DNA from: Tranquillimonas alkanivorans
GTDB lineage: Bacteria; Pseudomonadota; Alphaproteobacteria; Rhodobacterales; Rhodobacteraceae
Direction: 5' to 3'
Assembly: GCF_900115595.1 (NCBI RefSeq)
Contig: NZ_FOXA01000015.1
Coordinates: 1 to 63,067, forward strand
DNA length: 63,067 nt
This document shows positions 25,339-33,208 of this stretch, one piece after another. Below the pieces are notes generated by a model, which was not told the DNA's origin, did no database searches, and worked only from the letters and a program-made list of their open reading frames with translations. A program made the position numbers and the translations under genes. The first letter of the stretch is position 1, and every line of letters starts with the position of its first letter.

Positions 25339-25569
25339 ATGAAGCGCTTACGGATACTCCTCAAGGCTTTCGCGCTGGACTTGCGCTGCATGTGGCTCTT
25401 GCTCAGCGGCTGGCTCAGGAACAGGGCACGCAAGGAGACAATGCAGCGCGTTGACGAAGCATGCCGCGTCTACGCCCGGTGGCGCTTCCTCCTGGATAAC
25501 CCGGGATGCGAAGCCGAGATCGACGCCTTCGAACGCGCATGCCGTGAACGCGAGGCCCGCGCCGCGTGA
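25339..25569 (+). CDS. Small basic hypothetical protein
   Basis: A 76-aa protein with a hydrophobic, basic N-terminal helix (LLKAFALDLRCMWLLLSGWL) that could touch the membrane, and a charged helical C-terminus. GAAAGGGAC precedes the ATG. Unknown function. Confidence 0.45.
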   Translation: MKRLRILLKAFALDLRCMWLLLSGWLRNRARKETMQRVDEACRVYARWRFLLDNPGCEAEIDAFERACREREARAA

Positions 25570-25588
25570 CGCAGTCGCCCACCTTCCG

Positions 25589-25672
25589 ATGGTCGATTAC
25601 TGGCCGGCGATCAAATGGAGCGACGAGCGCTTCATCCTTCGTGAATACGGAGGCGACGCGGAGGAGGAATGA
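25589..25672 (+). CDS. Possible 27-aa peptide
   Basis: A very short frame reading MVDYWPAIKWSDERF and then an acidic tail. It starts 20 nt after the preceding stop and lacks a strong ribosome site. The composition looks protein-like, but a chance frame is equally possible. Confidence 0.25.
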   Translation: MVDYWPAIKWSDERFILREYGGDAEEE

Positions 25673-25710
25673 GGCAGCCTGAGCCGCCTCGCGCAGCCCG
25701 CCCTCCCGCG

Positions 25711-25745
25711 AAAGACAGACAGGCAGACAGACAGACTGCCTGACG
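25711..25745. repeat. CAGA/CAGG tetranucleotide-like tract
   Basis: Imperfect repeats (AGACAGACAGGCAGACAGAC) ending in ACTGCCTGA, about 45 nt before hairpin copy B. Confidence 0.6.
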
Positions 25746-25789
25746 GCGGATGGCTCGATCTCCCCCGGGGTCCTCCGCCTTCGGCCACC

Positions 25790-25827
25790 GTGCGCCGCCC
25801 CCCTCTTCGATGAGGGCCGGCACCCGG
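25790..25827 (+). promoter_or_regulatory. Covarying hairpin leader, copy B
   Basis: Inner stem CCCTC/GAGGG with loop TTCGAT, outer GTGC/GCAC pairing with an irregular internal part, then CACCCGGGG. It lies about 145 nt before the ATG at 25970, farther than in the other copies. Confidence 0.5.
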
Positions 25828-25969
25828 GGCCCGAATGCACCACACACAGTTCAGGCAGGCTCCGCACCCTGCCCGCTGATCGGCCGGACCGGCGTTTGTT
25901 GGTTTGGGCCTGCTTCGGTCGATCAGCCCCCTGTCTCTCTTTCTTTCTCCCTTACCCGAAAGGTCCAGC

Positions 25970-26548
25970 ATGCTCTCCTACCTCAAGATCAGCGGTCCCC
26001 TTCATAAATCCATTGCGAAGTGGCTCGAGGAGGCGCTTGACGCCGAGTTCGACGGCGAGTGCTTCGACTACGAGCGCGACGAGGATGACAACGACGGCTC
26101 TTTGCGCAGCGATGTGAAAGAGAAGCTCCAGGCCGAGGGCGTCAGCTACATCAATGTGAGCTGGCTCATGCCCGAGCGACCCTTCACCGTCCTCGACATC
26201 TGGGATGCGTCTTCGCACTTCGGAACGATCGTCGACGGCCACGACGACAACATCATCACCGACCACACCGGTATGTCCGACGACGAGCGCACTGCCCTGA
26301 AACGGCACGCGGCGATGGTAGATGGTTTCGAGCCCTGCGTGATCGGCGGCTTTGCCTTCGACGAACTCGACGGGAGCCGCCGGCAGGCCATCCGCGCCTA
26401 CTTCGAGGGCTTCGCCGAAGAGATCGCGGCAGAGAACGGCATGACCCCCGAGCAGGTCTACGACCTCGACGACGAGGGTTGCGCCAAGATCATCCGCAAC
26501 TCCGGTCAGCTCTTCACCGAAAACGGCGATCTCTACTTCGCCGACTAA
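25970..26548 (+). CDS. Strongly acidic hypothetical protein
   Basis: A 192-aa soluble protein; by eye about 22 percent Asp+Glu, spread over the whole length (DYERDEDDNDGS, GHDDNIITD, YDLDDEGCAK). GAAAGG lies 5 nt before the chosen ATG; an upstream in-frame methionine lacks a ribosome site. The acidity and position after ArdC recall DNA-mimic antirestriction proteins such as ArdA, but I see no ArdA motif. It carries the tract-plus-hairpin leader. Confidence 0.55.
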   Translation: MLSYLKISGPLHKSIAKWLEEALDAEFDGECFDYERDEDDNDGSLRSDVKEKLQAEGVSYINVSWLMPERPFTVLDIWDASSHFGTIVDGHDDNIITDHTGMSDDERTALKRHAAMVDGFEPCVIGGFAFDELDGSRRQAIRAYFEGFAEEIAAENGMTPEQVYDLDDEGCAKIIRNSGQLFTENGDLYFAD

Positions 26549-26558
26549 GACCGGCGAC

Positions 26559-26578
26559 CGGGCGGGCCACCCCGCCCG
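26559..26578 (+). terminator. GC hairpin after acidic gene
   Basis: CGGGCGGG-ccac-CCCGCCCG, 8-bp perfect stem starting 11 nt after the stop; no U-run. Confidence 0.4.
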
Positions 26579-26615
26579 AACGCCTCCCCCACCTGCTCCA
26601 GAAAGGACCGAAACC

Positions 26616-27008
26616 ATGAAGTTCGAACAAGCACATGCCGCAGCCGGCAAGTCCGACGAGGCTCCCGGCTATATCGAGGCCACCGGCGGCAAGCGCTTCA
26701 CCTTCGATGAACAGGGTGAACTGATCGAGAACCTGGGCGACCTGCGCCCCTACGACCTCTTCGAGCGCGACGACTGGCGCGTCTTCGACGAGCACGGGCG
26801 CGAGCTGAACGAGCACGGCGAGGCCATGGTGGTGGGTTACCTCTACCTCGAGGGTCCCTTCTCCCCCTTCGTCGCGATCGAGACCTACTTCGACTTCCTC
26901 GAGGCCGACGGCGCCCTGGCTGGGCGCACGCGCGACGACCTCGAGACCGAACTCGAGACCTGCCAGATCAGCCCGCGCTTCTTCACCAACGGCGTCTACG
27001 CCCACTGA
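26616..27008 (+). CDS. Acidic hypothetical protein
   Basis: A 130-aa acidic soluble protein (YDLFERDDWRVFDEHGRELNEHGE, YFDFLEADG) with a beta-strand segment AMVVGYLYLEG. CAGAAAGGA precedes the ATG. It lies between two GC hairpins and may be transcribed with 25970. No family recognised. Confidence 0.5.
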   Translation: MKFEQAHAAAGKSDEAPGYIEATGGKRFTFDEQGELIENLGDLRPYDLFERDDWRVFDEHGRELNEHGEAMVVGYLYLEGPFSPFVAIETYFDFLEADGALAGRTRDDLETELETCQISPRFFTNGVYAH

Positions 27009-27014
27009 TTGATG

Positions 27015-27037
27015 GGCGGGCCTCACGCGGGCCCGCC
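27015..27037 (+). terminator. GC hairpin
   Basis: GGCGGGCC-tcacgcg-GGCCCGCC, starting 7 nt after the stop at 27008. Confidence 0.4.
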
Positions 27038-27070
27038 TCCCCCCCCTTCACATCTCCAGAGGAGGCGCTG

Positions 27071-27247
27071 ATGCCCGAGATGAACCAGGCGCAGGTCGGC
27101 GCCGATACGCCGGACGAACTCGAGCGGGAGCAGATGCTCCACGATGCCCGGCGCCTCGAGGCCGAGGCCGCCGCCGAGAGCGACCCGGACGAGCGCGAAC
27201 ACATCCTGCGCACCGTGCGCGCCCTGCGCCGGGATGCGCGCGGTTAG
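27071..27247 (+). CDS. Short charged helical protein (58 aa)
   Basis: A 58-aa frame with an excellent ribosome site (AGAGGAGG, 7 nt before the ATG). It is almost wholly helical and charged (DELEREQMLHDARRLEAEAAAE, DPDERAHILRTVRALRRD), acidic at the front and basic at the end. It may form a small coiled-coil partner of a neighbouring protein. Confidence 0.5.
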   Translation: MPEMNQAQVGADTPDELEREQMLHDARRLEAEAAAESDPDEREHILRTVRALRRDARG

Positions 27248-27329
27248 GCAATCTCCGCCTGAACGACAATCTCCTTTCATAACACGAACCCGGCGCACTC
27301 GGCGGCGCCGCTCGAACCTGGAGAACAAG

Positions 27330-27722
27330 ATGAACGCTTCCTTCGCGCACGACAGGACCCACTACGACGCACCCGTCCGTGTCCTCGAAAAACGAGACCT
27401 GCCGACGCCCGGACAATCGGTGAAGGTCGTGGGCCTGTCCGAGGACTCCGCGCGCGATGTGCGCGCCCGCCTCGCCTACGGCGGCATGCTCCGCCTCCGC
27501 TGCGCCCCGCTTTCCGCGCGCGACCCGCGCGCTGTCGAGGTGCGGCTCCAGGCCGGCGACCTGGACTTCCTGGTGGGCTACCTGCCGCGGGCGCTGGTCG
27601 AGCGCGTGCGCACCGCCCTGGCCCTCGAGACGATCGCCCGCGAGGTCGATGTCGTGGCCGGCTCGGGCGCGCTGCGCGTCGCTTTCAAGGAGCAGGCCCG
27701 CATCCGTCGCCTGTTCGATTGA
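27330..27722 (+). CDS. Hypothetical protein
   Basis: A 130-aa soluble protein. CTGGAGAA precedes the ATG at 27330. Strand-helix pattern (QSVKVVGLSEDSARDVRARL, GALRVAFKEQARIRRLFD) and Arg-rich. Closed by a good terminator at 27750. Unknown function. Confidence 0.5.
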   Translation: MNASFAHDRTHYDAPVRVLEKRDLPTPGQSVKVVGLSEDSARDVRARLAYGGMLRLRCAPLSARDPRAVEVRLQAGDLDFLVGYLPRALVERVRTALALETIAREVDVVAGSGALRVAFKEQARIRRLFD

Positions 27723-27749
27723 GGCAAGCCGCCTCGCCTGAGACCCGCT

Positions 27750-27774
27750 GAGGCCGCGTTCCGGCCTCGGTTTT
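27750..27774 (+). terminator. Rho-independent terminator
   Basis: Stem GAGGCCG/CGGCCTC, 5-nt loop, followed by GGTTTT. Confidence 0.65.
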
Positions 27775-27848
27775 CGAAAAATGCTACCGGCTCGGAAACT
27801 CGAGCCAAGTTTCTTTTCCCCAGACACTTGACCCCGAGGATGAAACCG

Positions 27849-28913
27849 ATGGCCAACCCCGCCGCTCAGCCGACCCTGCCGCCCGTATTCCCGATCAAGC
27901 ACTCCCGCCAGGGCGCGCAGAGCCCCGTTTCCGTCGCCGACAAACTGGCGCTCTTTCGCTATGGCTACCAGCACCGCCTGACCCAGGCCGAACTGGCCAA
28001 GCTCGCCGGCGTTTCGGGGACCACCGTCGCGAACTGGCGCAAGCAAATCGAGCGCGAGAAGGGCCGCACGGCGAACAAGCTCGACCAGCGGCGCCTGGCC
28101 GTCGTCGGGCCGAAGCAGCCGTCCCTGATCGAGGGGCTCGACGAGCTCGAGGCCGACGAGGACCCGGTTCTGGCCAAGTCGCGCGAGATGCGTGCGGCTG
28201 AGAGCCGCCCGATGAAGGTCGCGACCGACCGCGGACTGCCCCGAGACAAGCCGCCGGCGCAGTGGTCTCGGGAGGAGAAGCAGGCGCTGATGACGCGCAT
28301 GGCCGAGGAACACCTGACCGACGAGGATCTCGCGAGGATCGCCGGCACCGACATCTCGGTGATCTCCGGATGGCGTCGAGATCTGGGATACGACCGCAGG
28401 CGCAACGCCCCGTCGGAGCTCTCCCGCGGCGAACGGATCGCCCTTCTCGAAAGACAGAAAGAGGAAGGTCTGACCAACGCCCGGGCCGCCGAGATCGCCC
28501 GCGTGACGCCGGACACGATCACGCAATGGCGCAAGGAGCTCGGCTTCGCCGGCAAGCAGGGCGGCGCGGACCGGCGCCGTTGGACGCTCAACGACAAGCG
28601 AGCCATGCTCGCCCGCGTGGATGCCGGCGACCTGACGGTCAAGGAACTCGCCGAGGAGCAAGGCACGACGGCCGGCGCGGTCTACCAGTGGCGCGTCGCG
28701 GTCAAGGCTGCCGACAGGGCGGCAGACAAGGCTTCCCGCCAAACCGGCGCCCTCACCCGCACAGAGACCCCTGCGCCGCATCCCGTACCGGACCAGGCCG
28801 CGCCGACCGAGACGGCGCCCGCCCTGCGTACGATGAAGATGACCCGCCCCGACGGGATGGTCATCGAGGTCCAGGTCACCGCAGCGGAAATGGCGGCACT
28901 GCTCTCCGCATAG
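27849..28913 (+). CDS. Protein with four helix-turn-helix repeats
   Basis: A 354-aa protein built from four helix-turn-helix units: LTQAELAKLAGVSGTTVANW, LTDEDLARIAGTDISVISGW, LTNARAAEIARVTPDTITQW and LTVKELAEEQGTTAGAVYQW, spaced irregularly (gaps about 100, 35 and 30 residues). Each ends W-R-K/R as in transposase-type HTH_23/28 units. A short C-terminal beta segment (MKMTRPDGMVIEVQVTAAEM) follows, typical of peptide tails in IS3/IS66 accessory proteins. No catalytic domain is present. It probably binds a repeated DNA site and acts as a regulator or nucleoid-type protein. The ATG at 27849 fits CGAGG spacing better than the one at 27840. Confidence 0.65.
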   Translation: MANPAAQPTLPPVFPIKHSRQGAQSPVSVADKLALFRYGYQHRLTQAELAKLAGVSGTTVANWRKQIEREKGRTANKLDQRRLAVVGPKQPSLIEGLDELEADEDPVLAKSREMRAAESRPMKVATDRGLPRDKPPAQWSREEKQALMTRMAEEHLTDEDLARIAGTDISVISGWRRDLGYDRRRNAPSELSRGERIALLERQKEEGLTNARAAEIARVTPDTITQWRKELGFAGKQGGADRRRWTLNDKRAMLARVDAGDLTVKELAEEQGTTAGAVYQWRVAVKAADRAADKASRQTGALTRTETPAPHPVPDQAAPTETAPALRTMKMTRPDGMVIEVQVTAAEMAALLSA

Positions 28914-28931
28914 GGAGAGCGCCCTGTCCTC

Positions 28932-28957
28932 CCGGCACGCGCCGTTCGACGTGCCGG
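28932..28957 (+). terminator. GC hairpin after HTH gene
   Basis: CCGGCACG/CGTGCCGG perfect 8-bp stem, 10-nt loop, 18 nt after the stop; no U-run. Confidence 0.4.
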
Positions 28958-29021
28958 CGAAAGACCACCGACCGCGCGGCACCAGACAAAGCTTACCTCT
29001 GACAGAGACCAAGGAGAGACC

Positions 29022-29372
29022 ATGACACGTCCCACGATTGATATCACCGTGACGCCGGGCGTCTTCGACTTCACCCGCACCTCCGCCAGCATCGGGCTCC
29101 CCAATGCGGCTATCCTCCAGGAGGACACGCTTCGCCTCGACGTGACCGAGGAGATGCTCCAGGACGACCGGAGCCGGGAGGTCGTGGTGTCCATCCTGGG
29201 CAACACGCCGGGCCTCGCGGCCCGCCTCGAGGCGGCCCAGCCCGGAGATGCCCGCAACATCTACAAGGGCGGCTTCTCCGTGATCTTCAGGCGGAGCCAG
29301 ATCGCGCCGCAGGAGATCAATCATCCCCTCGAAAACGCGATCAGGGTGCGCGGCCTCCTCGAGGTCGGTTGA
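29022..29372 (+). CDS. Hypothetical protein
   Basis: A 116-aa soluble protein with AAGGAGAGACC before the ATG. Mixed strands and helices (IDITVTPGVFDF, REVVVSILGNTPG, GGFSVIFRRSQIA). No motif recognised. Followed 8 nt later by a perfect-looking inverted tract. Confidence 0.5.
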   Translation: MTRPTIDITVTPGVFDFTRTSASIGLPNAAILQEDTLRLDVTEEMLQDDRSREVVVSILGNTPGLAARLEAAQPGDARNIYKGGFSVIFRRSQIAPQEINHPLENAIRVRGLLEVG

Positions 29373-29380
29373 CGTCCAGC

Positions 29381-29412
29381 CTTCAGGCAGACAGACAGTC
29401 TGCCTGCCTGAA
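29381..29412. repeat. Palindromic CAG/CTG tract
   Basis: CTTCAGGCAGACAGA, then CAG, then the partner TCTGCCTGCCTGAAG: 15-nt arms with one mismatch around a 3-nt centre. Made of CAGN repeats folded back on CTGN repeats. It could terminate the gene ending at 29372 although no U-run follows. Confidence 0.6.
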
Positions 29413-29482
29413 GGCGACCCCTCGGCGAACACGCTCAGGTCGCGGCGGCAGCACGAGAATGCGTAGCCCAGGGAGTGCGACG

Positions 29483-30073
29483 ATGCGCAAGGTGATTGAA
29501 CGCCCCGACATATCGGAAGCCTTGATCGGGTGGGCCATGTACAGCACCCACGTCCTGGTCTCGACGGTCAGGGAGATGCCTGCTGACGAACGCAAGAAAT
29601 ATCTCGACGCTACCGGGGAGAAGGTCCGCCTGAGGATGTGGTTCGCGCCCTCCGGCGTGAAGGGCGGCGTGGACCTTTGCGACCGGTCGGAGGAGGACAG
29701 CAATGCCTGGTTCCTCCTCAGCGATCTCGAGGACCCGGAGGACCCGGGTCTTTATTACCTCGCCCGCCGCCTCCAGGCGGACTTCTACACCCTCTACACG
29801 CAAGCGGAACTCAGGCGGCGCTACGGAGAGCGCCCGTACCTGCTCGAGAGCGACGAGGAGCTGGCGGAGGGCATCCCTGAATGGTTCGGCGCCTCGGACG
29901 AGCCGAGCGGCGCCCGCGGGAAGGCGCTCGCGAAGGAACGGGTGATGGACGTAACCGAGGACTGGCAGGTCTACGAGCGGGTCGAGGAGTCCCACAGACG
30001 CCAGAGCGAGTCCAATCATGCCAGGCTCCGGCGCGAGGCTGCGCGCCAGGCAGCAGAAGCCGAAGCATCCTGA
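29483..30073 (+). CDS. Hypothetical protein
   Basis: A 196-aa soluble, charged protein. The ATG at 29483 follows GGGAGTG. The N-terminal 100 residues form a mixed domain (RLRMWFAPSGVKGGVDLCD, NAWFLLSDLEDPEDPGLYY); the C-terminus is a long Arg/Glu-rich helix ending in alanines. No family recognised. Confidence 0.5.
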   Translation: MRKVIERPDISEALIGWAMYSTHVLVSTVREMPADERKKYLDATGEKVRLRMWFAPSGVKGGVDLCDRSEEDSNAWFLLSDLEDPEDPGLYYLARRLQADFYTLYTQAELRRRYGERPYLLESDEELAEGIPEWFGASDEPSGARGKALAKERVMDVTEDWQVYERVEESHRRQSESNHARLRREAARQAAEAEAS

Positions 30074-30492
30074 CCCGGGCGCCGCGGCGCATTGCGACTT
30101 CAAGGGCGCCCTAAGAGATCCTGACGGCGGTGGAGGGTAAAACCCCACCCGACCGCTATCTCGCCCCTCTCTTTCTCTCTGTCTTTCGGGCGCGCTCGCG
30201 CGTGCCGGCATCCTCGCGCAACGCTGCTGCTGAACTTTTTTCACGAAAGACGCAGCGAAGGTTGTCTTCGGGCCCTATCTCCCGTGTGGCGCCATACCTG
30301 CGATTTTTTTCCAACAAAATCTCCTCCTATTTCCTGCGGCTTTTTCTGAGCCGCGGTCTCCCGCTTTTCTGGGCCTCTTCTGGCGCGGGTATTTCCTCCT
30401 TCGAACGAACCGGGAACGCAACCCGCTGATTATTCGGCGAAAAGCGCACTCCGCAATCCTTGTGGACCCCGGCTCATCGAAGGGGTTCGGGT
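30074..30492. other. Gene-free region with pyrimidine-rich tracts
   Basis: About 420 nt. It contains TCTCGCCCCTCTCTTTCTCTCTGTC-type pyrimidine tracts (about 30160-30187), a small GCGCGC hairpin near 30190, and a promoter-like GGGTATTTCC at 30387-30396, about 97 nt before the TTG start at 30493. Frames here are Arg/Ser-rich and look unreal. Confidence 0.5.
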
Positions 30493-31359
30493 TTGCCAAA
30501 GGTTGCCTGTGCTACTTGCGAGAAGACCGTCCATGTCGCGCCGAGTAGGCTCTCTGCCACCGGCAATTTCTGCAGCACGACATGCAAAGGCATTGCCAGC
30601 AGGCGTCCCAAGACCTGCCAGAATTGCGGCGAAAAGTTTGTCCGATCTGGGCGTCACCACAAATTCTGCTCCAGATCCTGTTCGGGCGAATTCCGACGGA
30701 AAGAGGCAAATGCTCAAGGCCGGGGCCATCGGGATATCGAATGCGAGACCTGCGGCGAGCCGTTTCTCGGTCGTGCCCGCAGCCGCTTCTGCTCCACCGC
30801 GTGCCAGAATTCCTGGCAATCGAGAAACAAGACCAGTCACGAATGCAAAACTTGCGGCACGACCTTTCAATGGTCGCCATCAAGATCGAAATTGAATAAC
30901 ATCAAATACTGCTCGCTCGAGTGTCGCAATGCCGACCCCGCTTGGACCGAGCAGCTGCTGTGGATGGTCCAGAAGCAGCAAGATGGCGCACCCACCAGCA
31001 TCGAGGTCCTCGGCTACGAGATGCTCGACCGGATCGGCGAGCCCTACACCCCTCAGAAACTCCTCTTCTCCAAGTTCTGCGTCGACGCCTGCCTCGACGA
31101 GCTACCGCTGGTCATCCAGTTCGACGGCGATTACTGGCACGGGCACCCGGAGCGCTTCCCTGAGCCGGATGAGCGGCAGCAACGGAGGATCCACCTGGAT
31201 CGGTCGCAGGACGCCTACCTGCGCAAATGCGGCTATACCATCCTGCGGATCTGGGAATGCGACATCCACGGCGACATGCCCCGCGTCCGCCGGCGCGTGC
31301 GTCGCGCGATTGCCCGGGCCAAGGTGCGCGCCGCGGCTTTGCAAAGCCTGGCGGCTTGA
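30493..31359 (+). CDS. Zinc-finger protein with Vsr/DUF559-like nuclease domain
   Basis: A 288-aa protein starting at TTG behind AAGGGG (7-nt spacing). Residues 1-140 hold four zinc-finger units of the form CxxC...FCSxxC (ATCEKTV, QNCGEKF, ETCGEPF, KTCGTTF, each closed by a CSxxC). The C-terminal 150 residues look like a very-short-patch-repair or DUF559 endonuclease: KLLFSKFCVDACLDELPLVI followed by QFDGDYWHGHPER (core Asp) and AYLRKCGYTILRIWECDI. Such enzymes nick DNA at mismatches or serve in defence. No methylase sits beside it. The finger array is longer than usual. Confidence 0.75.
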   Translation: MPKVACATCEKTVHVAPSRLSATGNFCSTTCKGIASRRPKTCQNCGEKFVRSGRHHKFCSRSCSGEFRRKEANAQGRGHRDIECETCGEPFLGRARSRFCSTACQNSWQSRNKTSHECKTCGTTFQWSPSRSKLNNIKYCSLECRNADPAWTEQLLWMVQKQQDGAPTSIEVLGYEMLDRIGEPYTPQKLLFSKFCVDACLDELPLVIQFDGDYWHGHPERFPEPDERQQRRIHLDRSQDAYLRKCGYTILRIWECDIHGDMPRVRRRVRRAIARAKVRAAALQSLAA

Positions 31360-31361
31360 CC

Positions 31362-31733
31362 TCAGCCGATCGCGCGCCCGACCTGTCCCGCGAGCCTGAC
31401 CACCTCGCCGACGCGCGAGGGATCATCGAGGGCCTGCTGCGGAGCACAGCCGAGAAAGCCGCTGGGCGAGGCGAACCAGAAAGCGGCCGGCCAGCCATTC
31501 CTCTGATCCCGGGGTAGTGCCGAGAGCACCTGCGCGATCTCCGGCCTGGGCGCGCCACCGGCGAACTGGAAAGCCGGCGCGCGCGCCTCGCCCTCGACTT
31601 CCACGGCGAAGATCCTGCCTTCGCTGCACCAGCGCGACAGAGCTTCGCTGGTCACCGTCGCCACGGTCGCGAGATACCGGCGTCGCAGTGCCTCGTTTTC
31701 GAGACGGAGGCGTGCCTCCGGGTTGCTCACCAT
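31362..31733 (-). CDS. Small protein, weakly antitoxin (DUF2384)-like
   Basis: A 123-aa protein; AAAGGGACG precedes the start at 31733. The N-terminus is helical and basic (LRLENEALRRRYLATV), followed by a central WCSEGRIFAVEVEG segment. The end, FWFASPSGFLGCAPQQALDD and RVGEVVRLAG, recalls the closing block of MbcA/ParS (DUF2384) antitoxins. No RES-type toxin gene lies next to it. Convergent with the nuclease gene (2-nt gap). Confidence 0.45.
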   Translation of the reverse strand: MVSNPEARLRLENEALRRRYLATVATVTSEALSRWCSEGRIFAVEVEGEARAPAFQFAGGAPRPEIAQVLSALPRDQRNGWPAAFWFASPSGFLGCAPQQALDDPSRVGEVVRLAGQVGRAIG

Positions 31734-31866
31734 GTTCGTCCCTTTATCACACCCCGCAGAGGCCGCGCGGCGCAACGTGCCGAGAAGCATCCTGCCCTGC
31801 CGCGATTTGCATTTTCTCTCCCCGGCGTCGATTTCCCTAATAGCACACTCAACACGGAGCAGAGCA

Positions 31867-32028
31867 GTGGCGTACGACAAGCATATCGACATCACCGGAA
31901 AAGCGCACGCGGCGGATCAGGCGCGCCGCGAGATCGACGAGGCCATGGCCGAGGGCGACCACGCCCGCGCGGCCGAGCTGGGGGTCCCCTTCCCGCGCCT
32001 CAAGATGCCGCTCGTCCGGGCCTTCTGA
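31867..32028 (+). CDS. Short hypothetical protein (53 aa)
   Basis: A GTG-started frame behind GGAGCAGA. A helical front (AHAADQARREIDEAMAEGDHA) and a PFPRLKMPLVRAF end. It sits divergently to the 31362 gene with TTTCCCTAATAGC (31832) between them, a block similar to the repeats at 24145. Closed by a terminator. Confidence 0.45.
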   Translation: MAYDKHIDITGKAHAADQARREIDEAMAEGDHARAAELGVPFPRLKMPLVRAF

Positions 32029-32040
32029 ACTCACCGAGAA

Positions 32041-32084
32041 CGGAGCCGGCGCGCGATCTCGCCTGCGCCGACTCCGGTGCTTTT
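32041..32084 (+). terminator. Terminator
   Basis: CGGAG-c-CGGCGC / GCGCCG-a-CTCCG two-step stem followed within 5 nt by TTTT, 12 nt after the stop. Confidence 0.55.
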
Positions 32085-32101
32085 CCGGCCCTTGTCTCCC
32101 G

Positions 32102-32112
32102 GTCCTATTTCC
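32102..32112 (+). promoter_or_regulatory. Putative -10 element GTCCTATTTCC
   Basis: It lies 35 nt before the ATG at 32147, with GCTTTTCCGG about 18 nt upstream (that block overlaps the terminator). Confidence 0.35.
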
Positions 32113-32146
32113 TGCGCGAGTTCATATCGCGACGAGGAGACGGCGA

Positions 32147-33040
32147 ATGCCAAGACGGGCGAACAAGCGGCGCAAGACTGACAAGGAACAGCTCGACCAC
32201 TATCTCAAGCGCGCGGCGGCGATGCACCAGTACCGCTACACGTATGACAGCGTCGAGGCGCTCGAGCCCGAGATCACCGTCACCTGCCCCGAGCACGGCC
32301 CCTTCCCGGTCCGCTCCATCAGCCACCTGCGCGGCATCGGTTGCCCGGACTGTGCGGCAGATGATGCCGTGCCCTACCCCCTGACAGGCCAGGACGCCTT
32401 CATCGCGAAGGCCCGTGCCGTCCACGGCGACCAGTACAGTTACCTGGGCACCTACCGGCACGGCATGACCCCGCTCGCGATGCACTGCCGCGTCTGCAAT
32501 ACCGAATTCATCCAGAGGCCGGCCCTCCATCTCCAGGGCGACGGCTGTCCGACCTGCGGCTACACCCGCGTTCAGGAAGCAAAGCTGGAACGGGCAACGC
32601 GCCGGTTCCGCGAGATGTCGATCAGCAAGTGGGGGGATCGGTTTGGCGTTTCCCGCGCGACCTTCAAGGGTCAGAACGCCAAGGTCTCGCTCGACTGCGC
32701 GCTCCACGGCCCGTTCGAAGCCACGCCCGCCAATCACCTCAACAGCACGGGCTGCGCCGCCTGCAAAGAGCAGGCGAAGCTCGACCGCAAGCACGCCCGG
32801 CGCAAGACCAACGCGGCGCGCCTGTCGCGGAAATTGGGCGAGCTTTTCGGAGACCGCTACAGTTTCGACGAGGCCGACTATGAGGGCAGCCAGGTCAAGA
32901 TCGCCTTCACCTGCCAGACCCACGGCGCCTTCCAGCGCATGCCGCAGCAGGTCGTCCTGGGCTACGGCTGCCCGAAGTGCCACGCCGAGGGGCTGATCGA
33001 GAAGCCGCGCGATCCCCGGCGCGAGAAGCCGGACGACTGA
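32147..33040 (+). CDS. Zinc-knuckle repeat protein (DUF723-like)
   Basis: A 297-aa basic protein with four copies of a unit reading CxxHGxF...HLxxxGCxxC: TCPEHGPF...GCPDC, HCRVCNTEF...GCPTC, DCALHGPF...GCAAC and TCQTHGAF...GCPKC, at roughly 65-residue intervals. Between them are phrases like KARAVHGDQYSYLGTY and LGELFGDRYSFDEADY, typical of the DUF723 zinc domain found in phage and plasmid proteins next to nucleases. Probable DNA/RNA-binding protein. No nuclease core is visible in it, so it may be the targeting half of such a system. Confidence 0.65.
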   Translation: MPRRANKRRKTDKEQLDHYLKRAAAMHQYRYTYDSVEALEPEITVTCPEHGPFPVRSISHLRGIGCPDCAADDAVPYPLTGQDAFIAKARAVHGDQYSYLGTYRHGMTPLAMHCRVCNTEFIQRPALHLQGDGCPTCGYTRVQEAKLERATRRFREMSISKWGDRFGVSRATFKGQNAKVSLDCALHGPFEATPANHLNSTGCAACKEQAKLDRKHARRKTNAARLSRKLGELFGDRYSFDEADYEGSQVKIAFTCQTHGAFQRMPQQVVLGYGCPKCHAEGLIEKPRDPRREKPDD

Positions 33041-33208
33041 CGCGGCCGCCCGCTGCGAACCGTCGGCGCTCTCCCTTGTGTCCTCCGTAGCCGGGCCATC
33101 CCTCTGACGAGTGGCCCGGCCACAGAGAACCACAGTGAAAACAACACATTACGAGACGATCTTCGTGCTGTACGCGAATGATCTTCTCCGCGTGTAGGGA
33201 GACTTGCC

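Noticed and set aside
30130-30429. 99-codon frame in the gap before the zinc-finger nuclease
   Set aside because: Ser/Arg/Phe-rich translation of pyrimidine tracts, no ribosome site.
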